From the NCBI GenBank assembly GCA_014607495.2, contig CP053169.1, positions 1,116,001 through 1,180,000 on the forward strand: DNA of 64,000 bases, read 5' to 3'. The DNA is from Carposina sasakii (lineage: Eukaryota > Arthropoda > Insecta > Lepidoptera > Carposinidae). Positions 42,865-53,479 of the stretch are shown here, in pieces (within the stretch, counting starts at the first letter, position 1; each line of letters starts with the position of its first letter). The notes under the pieces were generated by a model, which did not search any database, had not been told where the DNA came from, and was given only the letters and a program-made list of their open reading frames with translations. The translations under genes were made by a program, and so were the position numbers.

Positions 42865-42966
42865 TATACATACTAGCTAAATAGGGAGTTTTTCGTGATG
42901 TTATCAAATTCTGAGGTCAGATTTTTTAAAATACATACTCAATGCCCACAGGCGTGTTCTCAAAAT

Positions 42967-43231
42967 GCTGCTCTGGGAGTGAAAAAAAAAGCGTATAATA
43001 CTACAGCTGCTTCTCTTCCCGGGCATACTGTACAGTACAAGTCAGTAGAGGGACAAGAGGGTCTTGGTGTTTTGTAGGCGATGGGCTGACCACCTGTCAC
43101 TACTAACCGAACTTGTAAATCTCAACTATACCCTCAGAAATTGGTCAGAAGTGGCATCATGTGATTCCATCGGCCCTTGGTGCTCTGCCTATCCCGTAAG
43201 GGATAAACGCGTGATTATATGTATGTATGTA
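42967..43231 (+). mobile_element. SINE-B, slightly 5'-truncated, with 10-bp flanks
   Basis: TTCTCAAAAT (42957-42966) and TTCCCAAAAT (43232-43241) flank it with one mismatch. It starts at GCTGCTCTGGGAGTG, without the TCTTTTAT lead seen at 28.5 kb. Confidence 0.85.
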
Positions 43232-43241
43232 TTCCCAAAAT

Positions 43242-43310
43242 AATAATAGAACTGCAGGATCATGATGGAGATTCTTCAGCTGCGTTTATCATAGAGCGAT
43301 TTAATGTAAA
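43242..43310 (-). repeat. Rep-C fragment
   Basis: AATAGAACTGCAGGATCATG, GCGTTTATCATAGAGC. Confidence 0.6.
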
Positions 43311-43999
43311 AAATCCTTGATTAGTGTTTTCAAATGAATAGTCTTTTTATTGTCTGCATTTTGGTCTACCTATACCTATGAATTTCGAAGTCTTACAGTT
43401 TTTTTATAGATTGAATATTCGTGGTTTTTTTCTTCACCAACTAAACCATAAAATACACCAACCGACCGTGGCATATACGAGTATGAGTGATTGCAGGCAC
43501 ATTGTACTTTAGAAAGTAAATATTACCTGCTGTTCCCAATCTTATAAGAAAATTGAAAATATTGCTATATTTTCTATACCAAATCCTTCCAATACTACTC
43601 AACTATATTAACTCCATAGAAGATTTATTGGAAACAGAAAATATTACGAAAAAAATACGCGGAAAGTTTGCTATATTTTGCATACCTTTAGGGGACGAAA
43701 AATAGTTGGAATTCCTTCCAGCATAGCTTGAACTAGATAACCTTGTATCTAGTGTGTTTTCAGAGGTCTATTTTAACTGGACGTTTAGTAATCTTTTGGT
43801 TTTTGGTATAAATTGTACCGTAAATCATAATATTCGGGTATTTCCTACGCACGGTTGATACGATGTTGGTGTATTGAGACTTTATTGAATATTACTGTGA
43901 CAAACGACGTGAGTTTGCTTAGAAATATGGTTTTTTTCCACAAAAAAATTTACTTTGTACATTGTTGTATTACATCCGCCGATTACTGGATGGATGAAT
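43311..43999. other. Unassigned AT-rich interval
   Basis: Nothing recognised. Confidence 0.4.
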
Positions 44000-44179
44000 G
44001 GACGTAGTTACGCAAACGGGAACCAACCCACTAATGTATTAAATAAAATTGTAGGCTACGTAAGCATTCAAAAATGAACTTTCTATCAACCTTGTAAACA
44101 TCAAAATAATCTGTAAATTTTGTTAGAATTCGATGTTTACTGTTTATGTGGGTTGGTTCCCGTTTGCGTAGTTACGTCC
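44000..44179. mobile_element. 180-bp MITE with 31-bp inverted ends
   Basis: GGACGTAGTTACGCAAACGG then GAACCAACCCA; the right end is the inverse with two changes. No clear target duplication. Single copy. Confidence 0.85.
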
Positions 44180-44289
44180 AAATATTGACGATGATCAAAA
44201 TGCAACACTGGTAGTAAATGCGAAATCGATTTTGTTTTATGTACACACTTACTTTAGCTTTTTTTTTGCTTTAGCACAGACTTGTTTTT

Positions 44290-44425
44290 GGCATAAACAG
44301 AAAGAGACAAGATCAGTGACGAGTTGCTAGCTCATTGCCTCAGAGTAACGTACCCAAATTTCATAGGCCACTCTTGAAGCAAACTCTTGAAGGAAAAGCA
44401 AAGCTGATGTATTCTAGTAATGTCT
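44290..44425 (-). repeat. Rep-C copy, minus, diverged
   Basis: GATCAGTGACGAGTTGCTAG, CTCATTGCCTCAGAGTAACG, GCTGATGTATTCTAGTAATG. Confidence 0.68.
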
Positions 44426-45164
44426 CGCGTGAGCAGAAAGACTTTCCTATTTGGTAACTAATTCATCATTAACTTTAAACACATTGCTTCACCGCTAATC
44501 TCTCTAAACGCGATGTTTAAAACACCAATATTTGAACGGAATAACTCAGTGAAATCAGCAGAAACAAATAAAGAAGCTTCGATTCGTTATCGAGACAAGA
44601 TCAAACATGGGGATAACTTCTGTGCGCGCCCTATTGTACTGGAGCGCTATGATGCTGCTTTTCTGTTCTTTCTATTTTCTTGAAGATGTATATCTCATTG
44701 GCAGTGTGGATTTACGCCCGGTCCCAATAACCAATCCTGATCCATTTTTGGCTATCAAAGATTGAAGATTCAATCCATTTTAAGGTTGGCCCGTCCCAAT
44801 AAACCATCTACGGATTGCAATTCCAATCCGTGATCACAGTCTACCCGTGGGAGGAAAGATCACAGATTAGAGATTGACTGAGAGCTGATGTTTCATCAGC
44901 TTTCACAAAAAAATTAATAACTTCTTAACAGGTCACTTACAACTGGTGGCAGTAGAGTTCATTAGAATTAGCCTATTTACCCGACTGCGCCAAAAGTAGG
45001 GTTATGTTTTTCTAGAGTATATAAATAAGTAAGTATATTTCTCTGACACGCGCTTAAGGCTAAACGGCTTGTCGCATTTAAGCTTGAGAGGTATATTTCA
45101 TTAGAGACACTGTCGCCAAATTTTTACCAACTAGGATATTTCTTTGAAGTAAATGAATGATTAA
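44426..45164. other. Unassigned interval
   Basis: 44725-44880 contains two similar phrases, GGTCCCAATAACCAATC and CGTCCCAATAAACCATC, and ATTGCAATTCCAATCC-type internal repeats, as in an old element. A 52-codon plus frame (44607-44765) begins with a hydrophobic stretch but runs into this repeat. Confidence 0.4.
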
Positions 45165-45209
45165 AGCCTCGAGCACACCGGACGCATACGCATCCGGTGT
45201 GCTCGAGGC
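45165..45209. repeat. Perfect 45-bp palindrome between TTAA sites
   Basis: AGCCTCGAGCACACCGGA and its inverse TCCGGTGTGCTCGAGGC meet at CGCATACG. TTAA stands on each side (45161-45164, 45210-45213). The arm sequence is that of the foldback at 5109-5317. TTAA flanks are the target of piggyBac-type elements, so this may be a minimal relic. Confidence 0.82.
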
Positions 45210-45213
45210 TTAA

Positions 45214-45689
45214 TCACCAAAACATTAAGATTTTTCTAACCTTTGAACAAAATGATGAAATTAAATCTTCTTGAATTCTCATCGAAAAGCGCCGTCTTAC
45301 CTGCCAACATTTCCCTAAGACAATCTTTCCCCTAACCAATGTTTTCTTTGTCGAAAGCCTTGGACCAATATTTAGCCAAATTATACACTTGATTTCACAC
45401 TTACGTCGGAATACGTTTGTCTTGCATTGTCGAACAAAATCTACTTGCACAAGGTTTTATTGTTATAATAGGGTGTTTGAACGCCTTGGGGGATGTTTTT
45501 TTTTTAATATCATACTAATATTTAGCTTAAAATTTTCCGCGGCGGTAGGCTCACTCACTTGGGACATAATAAGTATGTAAGTGAGTGTGTAATTTGTACC
45601 TATATACTCGTACACTATTTGGAGATTGCATGTACCTAACTAAAATTATCAAAAATGACTTACCTAAGTAGGTTATTTTTTTTTTACGC
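45214..45689. other. Unassigned interval
   Basis: Contains a 78-codon minus frame (45214-45450) with no recognisable motif, touching the palindrome; not called. A shadow frame lies opposite. Confidence 0.4.
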
Positions 45690-45950
45690 TTGAGAGGAGT
45701 TCTCTCAAGCGATGATCTAGCAACTCATAACTGTAATTTAACATCAAGCCACGTTATGCTAAACGTGATTATTGGATCTCCTTCATTATCCTGCAGTTCT
45801 AGCTATCTCATCCAGTCCCCTGTGAGTTTCATAGCAGTGGATTAGAGTGGACTTAAAAGTGGAATTTAATCCATTAATGGATTTGCCCGGTGGATTAGAG
45901 TGGAATAGGCCCTTTTCGGAACATAGGCATGTGTATGATGTATGTCATAT
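45690..45950 (+). repeat. Rep-C with an inserted direct-repeat block
   Basis: Rep-C at 45690-45810 and 45908-45950. Between them GTGGATTAGAGTGGA occurs twice (45837 and 45890), with AATCCATTAATGGATT, itself palindromic, in the middle. Confidence 0.65.
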
Positions 45951-45971
45951 ATGTGTAGATATTATTGAATT

Positions 45972-46132
45972 TTTATTAATTTGTATTAGAAAAGAGATGG
46001 TAAAATTCGTCATCCGAGTAATTGACCCGATGGCTTAATGATTATAGCAGCTGACACGGTTTGCAGTGGTCGTGGGTTCAATTCCCACTCGGGTGAAGAA
46101 TTTTTTCCATTTTCTTTATTAATAATTTTATA
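45972..46132 (+). mobile_element. tRNA-headed SINE with 13-bp target duplication
   Basis: ATATTATTGAATT occurs at 45959-45971 and 46133-46145. Between them, TGGCTTAATGATTA (A box) and GGGTTCAATTCCC (B box) sit about 40 bases apart in a tRNA-like stretch with ACCCG at the start and CGGGT at the end able to pair, followed by a short AT-rich tail. The anticodon arm is not convincing, so it is a SINE rather than a tRNA gene. The copy at 63168-63318 agrees over more than 100 bases. Confidence 0.85.
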
Positions 46133-46145
46133 ATATTATTGAATT

Positions 46146-46547
46146 GACCACATCATTGTCCTAGTGCTGACTACGAGTATAACATCAATGGTTTTGATTT
46201 TATACTATACCCTAGGATGTTTTGTTTAGACAATGTAACATCGTTTCGCATTGACTTCGTTAACGACAACATAAACTAAAACACTACACTTTACAAACAA
46301 GGTATCTAAACTTGAATGATTAAACATTTCGCGCGCGCACTATTAATCAGATCGCCGATTGCACTAACTAAACAGTTAGTGATGGAATTTAGCGACAAAC
46401 TATCGATAGTTTTTTTTATCGATAAATACCTATAACTGCAACCGTTGTTGGTATCTGGGTACAAAGCGATGAGCGATACTAACAGTTTGATATACTAGTG
46501 ACAAATAAAAACCATATAAATAAGATTAGTCTATACATATAGCATAC
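46146..46547. other. Unassigned interval
   Basis: No gene. AACTATCGATAGTT and TTTATCGATAAA at 46398-46426 are two palindromes on ATCGAT. Confidence 0.4.
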
Positions 46548-46735
46548 AGTTAGGCTTCTCTAGAATAAACAGCTGCATCTCCTTCCCTGCATATTGTAGA
46601 CTGAGGAACTCAGGGGCGTCCTCTCAGGTAATAAGCCAGCACTTATCATGAATCTTTTGCATCTAGCACAACTAAACCTGTAGGATGTCATTTACGATCC
46701 TGCAATACAGCTGATATGCATGCGTGTAAATGTAC
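46548..46735 (+). repeat. Rep-C copy
   Basis: GCTTCTCTAGAATAAACAGC through ATACAGCTGATATGCATGCG, diverged 3' end. Confidence 0.72.
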
Positions 46736-47539
46736 TATCTCAGCAAGACGTTGCGTTGTATGGTTTGATTTTTGCTTCTTATAATTTTTCCGTCACGTAA
46801 TTTCTGTTACTCGTAATACGAGTAATTTACTTATGTTGTTCGTTGGATATATGCATACCAATATGTATGTATTTCAAAGCAATATTTAGTTGCTACTGAT
46901 CTGTCTAAGATAATATTAGTCTGCGAACATAAAGGATATACAGCAAAACTATCGATAAAGGCCACATCCCTAGTAAACCCAAAGGGATCGAGAGAGCCGC
47001 CCGGTTGGTGTGAACTAAATGAATCATTAATAATGCAAAGCTAACGTTAGATCCACCGCGCACAGAACATCGATGTCGATGTACCCTACATCGTCGCCTC
47101 ACTAATGTTCGATTAATATTTGATTGATTCCATGTTATTGGGGTGTGAGAATGTATAAATGTCTTAGTGCTTTCTCGGTGAAAGTTTTGCTGGTTTTAAA
47201 GTTGGTATAACAGGATTTCGTGCTTACAGCGACCGCGTAAAATTTAGAGTTTTCGTTGTTTTCCGCTCCCGTGTGAGTCTCGAGAATTCCTTTCTTATCG
47301 GATACGGTTTAGGCTGTGTTGATCCGTCAGTCAGACTATCAGCGAGATTTATAGATGGGTATGGCAATTATTCATACTAAGACCGACTTGCAACAAAATT
47401 TTTAATGTATAATGCTGTCTTGCTGCAGTTCTTACTGCACAATTTCTGGAATACAGCCTTGTGTACCTACCTATATAATATATTTATGCATGTCGTACCC
47501 ACGTCCGGTAAAAGTCTTTTACCAATTCGTCGTCGAAAG
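46736..47539. other. Unassigned interval, with a Rep-C scrap
   Basis: 47408-47480 is a Rep-C 3' piece (TTGCTGCAGTTCTTACTGCA). 47040-47340 is richer in CG than its surroundings and has TATAAATG at 47153; it could be a promoter but nothing downstream is recognised as coding. Confidence 0.4.
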
Positions 47540-47700
47540 TCGTAGGTTCGAACTCAGTCAAGGGCCTGTACCACTGAATTTATATCATTAGCTATACCCG
47601 AGGAGGGTTGGCGTCAGGCAGGTAGCCGGCTATAAAACACACGCCAAATCCTTGGCAATATGATATGGGCTAAGGGATAAGGGCAGGAAGATCGTGACCC
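47540..47700 (+). repeat. tRNA-like head plus Rep-F
   Basis: GTAGGTTCGAACTCAGTCAA is B-box-like, then GGCCTGTACCACTGAATTTA, then ATTAGCTATACCCGAGGAGG and GTTGGCGTCAGGCAGGTAG. Reference copy for the unit also seen at 27425-27640. Confidence 0.65.
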
Positions 47701-47959
47701 ACTTGTATCCTTATATTAAAGATTTATTCCACATAGTTCAATACAATAATAAATATATTTCCAGAATAATAACACAGCTATTAAAAGTCCCCAATACCCA
47801 TAACCGCATTAAACAGAGCATTCTGCATGAGTTGTAGCACTGCACCGGTCCATTAGCGATTATTGTGCTTCTTACTAACTAGTTACTGACTGGACTTACA
47901 TGGAGACTGACGTGCTGGATGCGACATGGAATAAAGAAATGATTTGTCAATCTTATACA

Positions 47960-48090
47960 GTGTCATTACATAAGAGCGCCTAAAGTTAGACTCGATTTAA
48001 ATATGACATTTGACAGCAAAACGTATGGCATATCTGCCTAAATTTGACATGTTTAGCTTAAAAAATGCTTAAACTCTTTTGTAATAACAC
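47960..48090 (+). mobile_element. MITE-G
   Basis: GTGTCATTACATAAGAGCGC at the left is answered by the inverse of GTGTTATTACAAAAGAG at the right. Interior AAATATGACATTTGACAGC is shared with 32540-32641. Confidence 0.72.
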
Positions 48091-49234
48091 GGATATTGTC
48101 AGACTTCGGTATCATTACAAAACCGTGTCTGAAGTCAGACATAATTTTAAAAAGTAATTTCACAGTAAAATCTGTGGAATACCTATCTGTCAAAATTGAA
48201 GAACGTTGAATTTTTAAAAAAATAATAAATGCTATAATATGAAGATATCAGAATAGCCTAAAGAAATAAAGAACCTATCCACAGAATTTGAAACTCGAAA
48301 TAAGAATTAAGAATTCTTTAGAATTCCTAAACAACTCAGACATATTGTTATAATCCCGAAAAATAGACTAGCTTTTTCCCTTTCTATTATGCCCTGCATA
48401 CATAGAATATTGGGGATGCCTCAGTCTAGCAGGGGACTTCCAAAGCCTCGAATGGATGATCTTTGATTGTTTTAACATTGAGCCACATCCAGTTAAACAT
48501 ATATCTACGAGTAAATTTAGTCCAGTGTTTCTGCCAAATTCTTTGCACTTATTTACGCAGCGCATTATTTATTGCGTTCCTATCGACGCCGGCGCCATCT
48601 TAGTTGTGAAACTACCCTCGTTTCAACTTTGGTTTTAGTTAGGAAGTTATTGGCAAAGATTCTTAGGTTTTTTGGGGCATAAAGTTTAAAATTTACAGCC
48701 AATTGAAATATGCGAATTGGTTTTTTTTTCACCAGACTGCGTTAGAAGGAGGGTTTTGTTTCTCGAGTATGTACCTATAAATATGTTAGTTTGTTTTCTT
48801 TGTAAGTAAAACAGCAAAAACAGAGCGTATCACTAGTACAAAATAAACAAGTTTCTTCGCTCAAATTGATAGTAATTAAAAAGTTTTCAACACATGTGAC
48901 GTCACGCTTCAATATCATCAATACTCTGCGTCAATAACCAAATCACACGGATTTAAATTGAACTAAATAACGTTAGTGAAATAGTGGTACTGCTACAAAG
49001 AAACTAGCGCCACTATCAGAGGACGCCATTACTGAAACGATGTCTATATCAGGCTTTTCAGGAATTTCAGGCTTTCAGCATTGTATTAAAGTCCCTTTTG
49101 AGTTTATTAATGGTAAAGCGACGTTGCAATGAACATCGTTTATCTGTTTGATTTGAATTTCGAATATGTGTTAAGGGTATTGCAGATTATCCGAGATAAT
49201 AAAATTATAATCTACATTTTTTTTACGTAAAAAA
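48091..49234. other. Unassigned interval
   Basis: A hairpin near 48099-48156 (GTCAGACTTCGG against CTGAAGTCAGAC). Frames at 48368-48565 (minus) and 48456-48638 (plus) overlap on opposite strands and have no motif. Confidence 0.4.
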
Positions 49235-49449
49235 TGAGATAGCCATAATTTCAATGGATGTTTGTTACTCTTTCGCGTAAAAACGGCTAGAGCGATTTTA
49301 ATAAAATTAGCTATAGAGTTAGCCAATACCCTGGATTAACACATAAGCTACTTTTTATCCCGGGAAAATATTTTTATCCGCATAATTTGGACTAATTGTT
49401 GTTGTTGTTTTTTGCAGTCCACGCGGACGAAGTCGCTGGCGCCGACTAG
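49235..49449 (+). mobile_element. Helitron-like element, plus
   Basis: Ends GGCGCCGACTAG then T, with CACGCGGACGAAGTCGCTGGC before it: the usual 3' hairpin with arm mutations. The body matches 31863-32071 inverted. The 5' TC end is not certain. Confidence 0.75.
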
Positions 49450-49504
49450 TAATTCATATATTTTATTGAATACGAGTAGATACTGTTTCGGCTGTTAACA
49501 TAGC

Positions 49505-49650
49505 CATTTGAAGGAGATTTCTTTTGAGTCGACTAAGAAACTCGGGCATTCTCGCAGGCGATAAGCTAACAACGTGTCACTGAGTATTTACATCTGTCTC
49601 TTCTTTACTAAACGTTGATCTTCTTTATGATTCTGTAATTCTAGCCCTTT
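49505..49650 (+). repeat. Rep-C copy
   Basis: GAAGGAGATTTCTTTTGAGT, GTCGACTAAGAAACTCGGGC, GCGATAAGCTAACAACGTGT. Confidence 0.72.
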
Positions 49651-50012
49651 TAACGAGTTTTATGTCTCTTTGTTAGCAATTTCTTTTATCTCACATTTCT
49701 TCTAGTACAGCACGCTCTACATTAACACTTTACGCACATTTACTTTACAAAATTACCAAACTACCAATATGTACACACTCCTTAACAATCCGGGCCGATG
49801 TCCAGCTGTCCGGTGGTCCGGAATGATCCGGCAGATGGCGCGGATCATCCGGTAGTGTTACGCTATTGGCGTTATGGAGACGCAATCGCTGTTTATTAAT
49901 TTTTCAGTATAGTGAAAATTGTTTTACCTTTAGTATTCTGTGATATTGAATTATTTGTGGAACGTGGTTATTTTCTTACCTACTGCCTACTTAAGGTAGA
50001 GCTATGCTAATG
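49651..50012. other. CCGG-rich interval
   Basis: 49792-49856 carries seven CCGG/TCCGG-type words and a hairpin (CCGGAATGATCCG against CGGATCATCCGG). A second CCGG cluster lies at 50343-50420, on the other side of a Rep-C insertion. No gene. Confidence 0.5.
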
Positions 50013-50225
50013 CGGGGTTGCACTAGAATACATTAGCTGCATCTCTTTCTATGCATGTTGCAAGAGTAGACTAAGCTGGGGCATTCTGTAACTAAAGCGA
50101 CAAGCTTGCTATTTGTCACTGATCATTTACATCTGGCCCCGCTATGCTGAGCGTGGCTGAAGTATCTTCTTCGTGATCCTGCAGTTCTGGCGACCCCATT
50201 TTAGAAACACAACCATTTGGAATAT
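50013..50225 (+). repeat. Rep-C, near complete
   Basis: Reference copy for the plus orientation: TGCGGGGTTGCACTAGAATA, CATTAGCTGCATCTC, ACTAAAGCGACAAGC, CACTGATCATTTACATCTGG, GCTGAGCGTGGCTGAAG, TGATCCTGCAGTTCTGGCGA, CCCATTTTAGAAACACAACC. Confidence 0.82.
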
Positions 50226-51299
50226 GTAGTTTTTATTGAGGTCCCTCGAATATACTTTTTTATATTAATATATTGTCTATTTCAAACCGTCCCAAACAAT
50301 GTCCTAAACCTCTCATCGAATAACTATTAATATCGCCGTCTTGCCGGGTTAGTCCGGTGACTAACGACCGGACCGGTGACATGGACCCTGATACGCCGGA
50401 TTGACGGACACCGGATAGAAGGGTTGGATGGATGGAGTTTTAAATAGGATGCCTTGTATTATGGATAGTTGAGAATGCGTCATTTATGGCCCTTGAAAAT
50501 GGCGTTCCTAGTGATTTACTATCTTAATTTTAATACGGCTAATAATACTTAAATATTAGTAGTTACAAGAAATGTGACAAACTAATAATCTTTATGTAAA
50601 TCTAAGACCTTTCGCATACGGGTCAGTGATATTCTAGGTCTACTCTAGGGCGATAAGAAAATGGGGAAAGTAGTTTTTTACCCGAAACATAATATATGGA
50701 CCAGTTAGCGAACTACTTAAATCCTTACATGAACTAAAAAATCTAAAAAATAAATAATAACCTCAAAAAAACACAATAAAATACCTACCTCAACATTCGC
50801 ATCGATATATTACAATTCAACCCCTAAGATGCGGATATTCAAATGTCACCCCTTGCACCAAATCTCACCCCCCGTGTATGTTATTTATTATATATTCAGA
50901 TATTGTCAAATGTTATGAACATTTACATTGGCATTGATTGATAAGAATAATATATTCTACTTTTGATGAAAATGACAAATATCATGGAAGTATTTTAAGA
51001 TTAAATTTTGTGTGAGTAATGGCAGATTTATATTTTTTAGATTTATATTTATTTAGATTTATATTGTGTTGTGGAATGTATAAGGCTTCTTTAATTTAAT
51101 GACGTATAAGATGTAATATTGTGGTAAAAGATTTATAAATAGATAAATTATTTCAATTACTTAACAAGTACAACCAATACAATTTCAATTGTGTAGGTAC
51201 CTGTATAGTAAGTTACAGAAAACGAATTTACCAAATAAAAAGAGCTACAAGTTCTTTTACCATCAAATAATGCGTTTTATTAATAATAATATAATTGCA
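50226..51299. other. Unassigned interval
   Basis: Apart from the second CCGG cluster at 50343-50420, nothing is recognised. Frame 51189-51395 runs into Rep-K and is not a gene. Confidence 0.4.
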
Positions 51300-51998
51300 G
51301 GGCAGCTTGTGGCGAGCTGTTGGGAGGTAGCGTTCCCACGGATCTGTAGCGCTCCCGGGGGAAGATCCTGTTCCTCATCTCCGGCGCCGGAGTGAGGTCT
51401 GACGAGGAATAGTTCCCCCACCTCTGTCTTGCCTTCGCCGGCCGGGCAGAGTGGAGTCGCGAGAGCTATGATAGCTCGAGGGTGGACGTGCCCGTCAGTA
51501 AGTGGCGGGTTGGCTTCGGTTTAAAGTCCAGGGGCACCCCTCCACCCTAGCCGCTCACCAAATGTTGCCCCCTTTGATGTTGCCCCCTTTGTCGCTCCGT
51601 GCGTGCGGCCGTTCCAGGGGGCCCATGAAATGAGTTGACGAGTCACCGCCTGCTACCTAACAATTATGAGACTTGGTTGTAATGGCAGGTGTCCGTTAGT
51701 CTCCTTCAATAGCCCGATTTTCCAACCCCACCCAAAATTCAACCTCATAGCCCATGACCTTGTTTCCCATCGCATGACACAGTTTTGCACCTCAATAGTC
51801 ATGGCGGAGACCATCGCCGGGTGTATCATATTGTGCGTTCGGCGATGGTATCCGTCATGTGTATCCCACATCATAATAAAGTTCTCTTAAAAGGGCCTCT
51901 ACATCTTGGCTACGGCCCGATGCATGCTTCTCAAAGGACCGGGACTCTGTAGTCCCGTGAATTTCGCAAGAGATACAATAATAATAATAATAATTTTT
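51300..51998 (+). mobile_element. Rep-K, long copy of a GC-rich retroposon 3' region
   Basis: GC-rich compared with everything around it (for example CTCCGGCGCCGGAG at 51380-51393, a perfect palindrome). The last 310 bp match 5411-5693, ending ...CTGTAGTCCCGTGAATTTCG then (AAT)n. Two copies with one 3' end and different 5' lengths indicate a LINE 3' UTR or a SINE. Frames at 51653-51874 and 51666-51890 lie inside and are not genes. Confidence 0.75.
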
Positions 51999-52039
51999 AT
52001 TTTCAGACATAGTGTTCATAATATGTTATCTATTATACA

Positions 52040-52105
52040 GTTATATTCATCATCATCATCATCAGCCTATTACAGTACACTGCTGGACGTAGGCCTCCTC
52101 CTACA
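52040..52105 (-). mobile_element. RTE/SINE-M 3' end with (CAT)n
   Basis: CATCATCATCATCATCAGCC then CTGCTGGACGTAGGCCTCC, only 66 bp. Confidence 0.75.
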
Positions 52106-53001
52106 GTTACATTACTGATATATATGCTGCCTTCTTGCTCCTATGTGAGAGCCTCCTCGTCTGTGACGTCTGTCTGTCAGATCAGTAATAAACTAGCTAC
52201 GAGTATAGCTACGAGACGGTCGTTTTCTTCCATACATTTCAATTACACAATTAAAATAAAATATAATAATTGAAATACCCCATACAAAACTTGTACATAC
52301 ATAAATAAATTGTCTAACAGATCCCAACACTTGGCCCCAACTATCGCCAACTCCAAAACAAAATGGTACATCAAAAATTAGAGATTCAGTGCGAAATCTC
52401 AACATTTCCTGAACATCGCTCACATGTGACCCTTTAAGGGTCGAAGGGTGGTGCTAATACGCCCTGACTTATTGGTCGCATCACTCATAACCTTTATTGG
52501 TGAAATGTATGCTAAATAGGGTAGATATAGAGCTTGTAAATTATACCTACTGTATATTCTGTAATACCTGCTAAATATTATCTTATCCTAAAATACCATT
52601 TGAAAAACATCAGCCTCCATCTGTTGCAGTCGGGTAAAATATAGACGGCATATTTTCTTGTAACCAGGTCCTTACCTAATTATAATTATGCTGAAGCAAC
52701 AACAACATTCTTAATCTTCGAAGATTTCTAAATCACGATTAGTTTTACGACCTCAGGCAGTCAAGAATTTAGGCACTCACGCCATTATCCCCCAAAGAGG
52801 TTGAGCTATAGTGTGCTAATTACATAACCAGTTTTCACCAGTTGGCCTAGTAAGTCCCATGTAGTAACGGATGAGCCCACCGTCGCTTTTCGGGCACAAA
52901 TACAGCAATGAACGGTAAAGAATCCAATTGAAAATATATGTTATTCTAAATAGTAAGTATTACCTATCCTTTCTAATCTTATATCTATATAGGTATATCT
53001 A
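52106..53001. other. Unassigned interval
   Basis: The minus frame 52193-52423 is not recognised. No repeats placed. Confidence 0.4.
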
Positions 53002-53173
53002 TCTTCTATACATATAATTAAATTGTAACGGATCGACGTTTGTGCACACTAATCTCTGAAACGGCTGGACCGATTTCGATGCACTTAACATAAAGGCTAA
53101 TTTTTATGCCGGATAATTTCGATATTTTGTTTTTTCTGCAGTCCACGCTGGCGGAGTCGCGGGCGTCCACTAG
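53002..53173 (+). mobile_element. Helitron-like element inside another Helitron
   Basis: Start TCTTCTATACATATAATT, end GGGCGTCCACTAG then T, hairpin GCGGAGTCGCGGGCGTCC. The following TACATACGCGAAAGTAACTC is body sequence of a further Helitron, so this one inserted into it. Confidence 0.78.
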
Positions 53174-53479
53174 TACATACGCGAAAGTAACTCTGTCCGT
53201 CTGGTTTTCACGCCACAACTACTGAATCTATTGAAATGAAATGGACAATGAAGTGACAATACGTACCTCCTCATTAACATTTTTTAACAAGTTGATTTTT
53301 TTAAAATCGATTTGTTAAAATAATGTTAGTTAGGAGGTATTGTCACTTCACCGTCAAAGTTTAATACACAGGTAGTCTAGAGTCTGAGAAAAGACATATG
53401 CTAATATTTGTATCCCGAATAATTTCGACACATTGTTTTATCTGCCGTCCACGCGGACAGAGTCGCAAGCGTTCACTAA
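53174..53479 (+). mobile_element. Helitron-like remainder ending CTAA
   Basis: GCGAAAGTAACTCTGTCCGT body, then ACGCGGACAGAGTCGCAAGC hairpin region and TTCACTAA followed by T. It is interrupted by the palindrome at 53249-53350. Confidence 0.7.
53249..53350. mobile_element. 102-bp palindromic MITE
   Basis: TGAAGTGACAATACGTACCT at the left and its inverse (lacking four bases) at the right; inner TTAACATTTTTTAACAA pairs with TTGTTAAAATAATGTTA. Nested in the Helitron above. Confidence 0.8.

Noticed and set aside
46030..46092. Possible tRNA gene (also 63209-63279)
   Set aside because: A and B boxes are present but the anticodon arm does not fold well and the unit has SINE flanks and a target duplication.
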